DNA of 6,545 nt from an uncultured Rhodospirillaceae bacterium. GTDB lineage: Bacteria > Pseudomonadota > Alphaproteobacteria > Rhodospirillales > Casp-alpha2. The translations under genes and the position numbers were made by a program. Under the pieces are notes generated by a model. That model saw only the letters and a list, made by a program, of their open reading frames with translations, did not search any database and was not told the origin of the DNA. Shown here piece by piece: positions 4,824 to 6,545 of the stretch; position 1 is the first letter of the stretch; each line of letters starts with the position of its first letter. The DNA is taken from assembly GCA_913048145.1 (NCBI GenBank), contig CAJWVP010000175.1:1-6545 (forward strand), read 5' to 3'.

Positions 4824-6272
4824 ATGAGCGTTGAGCAGTCCACCGCAAACACGGATCACAACCTCCCGGAAATGGGTGTCGGAGAGATATCGACGATGCT
4901 CAAAGCCACCGTGGAAAGCGCTTTCCAACGTGTCCGCGTACGCGGCGAGATATCGGGTTTCAAGCGCGCGCCTTCGGGCCATCTCTATATGACGCTGAAG
5001 GACGATGACGCTGTCTTGGATGCCGTGTGTTGGCGCGGGACGGCGGCGCGCCTGCGATTGTTGCCCGAGGATGGTCTGGAGGTTATCGCCACGGGGCGGC
5101 TGACTACCTATGCGGGCCGGTCAAAGTACCAAATCGTCGTTGAAAACTTCGAAGTGGCTGGCGAGGGGGCGCTATTGAAGCATCTGGAGGGCCGCCGCCG
5201 GCAGTTGGCCGCCGAAGGGTTATTCGATGCGGACCGTAAGCGCGAGTTGCCGTTCCTTCCCGATGTGATCGGTGTAGTGACCTCACCCACGGGGGCTGTG
5301 GTCCGCGATATACTGCATCGTCTCGCGGACCGGTTTCCACGGCGCGTCCTGGTCTGGCCCGTACTGGTTCAGGGCGATGGCGCCGCCGAACAGGTGGCTT
5401 ACGCCATCGAGGGGTTCAACGCGCTTGATGACGCAAGCGCCATGCCGCGCCCGGACGTCTTAATCGTCGCCCGTGGCGGCGGCAGTATTGAGGACCTGTG
5501 GGCCTTCAATGAGGATATCGTCGTTCGCGCCGCCGCGCGAAGCGACATTCCGCTGATTTCCGCCGTCGGGCATGAGACCGATACCACGTTGCTCGATTTC
5601 GCAGCGGACGTCCGCGCGCCGACCCCGACGGCGGCTGCTGAAATGGTGGTACCCGTGCGGTATGAACTGCAGGCTCAGGTGGCGGATGACGGTATCCGCC
5701 TGCGAGGCTCAGTAATGCGCCAGCTGCAAAAACTCAGTCTCCGGCTTGAGGGATTGGCACGAGGACTGCCCGACCCTCGGCGTGCCCTGGAAGAGCGGTC
5801 CCAGTGGCTCGACGAATGGGAAGAGCGATTGCGTAACTCATTGGGCGCTGGGCTACGTTCGCGTCGCCAGAATCTGGCGGCGTCAGCCGCTAGTCTGCGC
5901 AAGCCAGATCACATACTGCGCATGTGCGCCGAACGGTTGGCGGTGGAAAGCCGGCAGTTGATCCGAGCCCTGGGGGAAACCGTGAAAGACCGCGAACGCG
6001 CGCTTTCCCAGACATCCGCCCTGTTGGAAAGCTATTCCTACGAGCGTGTTTTGGAACGTGGTTTCGCACTGGTGGCGGATGCCGATGGCAAGCCCGTCAC
6101 CTCGGCAAAGGCCTTACAACCTGGCGATCAGGTTGCATTGCGTTTTGCCGAGGGCGCGGCCTGTGCGGCAATTATGGGGACTAGGGAAGAAAAATTCCGA
6201 AAGTCGGCGTCCCGTGGAACAGCTAGACCGAAATCGAAGGCCAGTGACACCCGGCAGGGGAAGTTGCTTTGA
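4824..6272 (+). CDS. xseA: exodeoxyribonuclease VII large subunit
   Basis: XseA is the catalytic large subunit of exonuclease VII (EC 3.1.11.6), which with several copies of XseB degrades single-stranded DNA from either end to oligonucleotides, in repair and recombination. The 482 residues show an OB-fold DNA-binding domain (about 17-115, with RVRVRGEISGFKRAPSGHLY at 37-56), then the catalytic region: TSPTGAVVRDIL (153-164), ARGGGSIEDLWAFNE (216-230) and SAVGHETDTTLLDFAADVRAP (246-266, with H250, E251 and D253), a charged helical/coiled region (280-405), and the C-terminal ERGFALV segment. The last ~28 residues are a Lys/Arg/Ser-rich tail. ATG 4824 is chosen because the frame upstream overlaps purD; its only AGGA is 14 bases away, so the ATG at 4872 remains possible. 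xseB is not in the window. Confidence 0.95.
   Translation: MSVEQSTANTDHNLPEMGVGEISTMLKATVESAFQRVRVRGEISGFKRAPSGHLYMTLKDDDAVLDAVCWRGTAARLRLLPEDGLEVIATGRLTTYAGRSKYQIVVENFEVAGEGALLKHLEGRRRQLAAEGLFDADRKRELPFLPDVIGVVTSPTGAVVRDILHRLADRFPRRVLVWPVLVQGDGAAEQVAYAIEGFNALDDASAMPRPDVLIVARGGGSIEDLWAFNEDIVVRAAARSDIPLISAVGHETDTTLLDFAADVRAPTPTAAAEMVVPVRYELQAQVADDGIRLRGSVMRQLQKLSLRLEGLARGLPDPRRALEERSQWLDEWEERLRNSLGAGLRSRRQNLAASAASLRKPDHILRMCAERLAVESRQLIRALGETVKDRERALSQTSALLESYSYERVLERGFALVADADGKPVTSAKALQPGDQVALRFAEGAACAAIMGTREEKFRKSASRGTARPKSKASDTRQGKLL
6256..6260 (+). promoter_or_regulatory. ribosome binding site inside xseA for the M23 gene
   Basis: AGGGG lies 8 bases before the TTG at 6269, within the last codons of xseA. 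It supports the unusual TTG start and reinitiation at the xseA stop. Confidence 0.6.
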
Positions 6273-6545
6273 GAACACTGTTTCTTGCGGTCTTGATCTG
6301 GCTTGCACCGGCACCCTCCGTCCTCGCCTGCGCCATTCCTCTCAAAGGCCAGGTTGTTCAAGGAGGCCTTCTTACAGGCCGAGTAGTGCCCGGCACACCG
6401 GTTAGCGTGATGGGGAAGCCGGTGCGGGTTTCCGCAGAGGGACTTTTTCTGGTGGCCTTCAGCCGAGATGCGACCGAACCGGTAGAGCTGAAGTCTGGGT
6501 TGGTGAACTGCACGCTCCAGCCCCAGAAGCGGACCTACAAAATTT
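6269..6545 (+). CDS. exported M23-type metallopeptidase, N-terminal part (cut by window end)
   Basis: The first 92 residues are present and the frame stays open to the window end. An N-terminal signal MRTLFLAVLIWLAPAPSVLA is followed by Cys21; VLAC resembles a lipoprotein lipobox, so the protein could be lipid-anchored or simply cleaved after Ala20. The following part, with QGGLLTGRVVPGTPV (31-45), GKPVRVSAEGLF (49-60) and AFSRDA (63-68), matches from memory the beta-rich domain found before the zinc peptidase domain of M23 (LytM-like) proteins next to xseA in Rhodospirillales. The catalytic domain lies beyond the window, so peptidoglycan hydrolysis is inferred. The TTG start overlaps the xseA TGA as TTGA, with AGGGG in front, indicating translational coupling. 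Confidence 0.7.
   Translation, partial: MRTLFLAVLIWLAPAPSVLACAIPLKGQVVQGGLLTGRVVPGTPVSVMGKPVRVSAEGLFLVAFSRDATEPVELKSGLVNCTLQPQKRTYKI

Overview
Most of the window (about position 770 to the end) looks like ordinary chromosome from an alphaproteobacterium, probably Rhodospirillales-like. The genes are GC-rich with GC-biased third codon positions, have Shine-Dalgarno sites, and encode proteins typical of that group. The first ~770 bases are different: AT-rich, no Shine-Dalgarno site, and a mraZ gene of Bacteroidota type. The two parts meet inside the last few codons of mraZ. No transposase, integrase or attachment repeat is visible at the join, so the simplest reading is a chimeric clone or a misassembled metagenome contig. 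Horizontal transfer is possible but less likely.

Layout. 1-343: AT-rich mraZ upstream region with a 13-bp direct repeat (157-190), a reverse-oriented MraZ-box-like repeat (191-210), a Bacteroidota-type -7 element (254-261) and a second, forward MraZ-box-like repeat (294-313). 344-~769: mraZ, nearly complete. ~770-1079: join, a small hairpin, a short coding-like frame (840-953), then an AT-rich leader with an 18-bp palindrome (988-1005). 1080-2006 (+): branched-chain aminotransferase ilvE. 2030-3058 (-): DUF6352-like protein. 3082-3408 (-): DUF1244 protein. 3474-4742 (-): purD. 4824-6272 (+): xseA, divergent from purD. 6269-6545 (+): start of an exported M23-type peptidase, cut by the window end.

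The minus-strand genes purD, DUF1244 and DUF6352 lie head to tail with short gaps and may form one transcription unit joining purine synthesis to two uncharacterised proteins. xseA and the M23 gene overlap by three bases and are probably translationally coupled. ilvE stands alone behind its own leader and converges on the DUF6352 gene.

No CRISPR array, tRNA, rRNA, insertion sequence or phage gene was seen. I found no convincing new defence or mobile system. The points most worth following are the join itself, the paired MraZ boxes in opposite orientation, the ilvE leader palindrome and the two domain-of-unknown-function genes beside purD.
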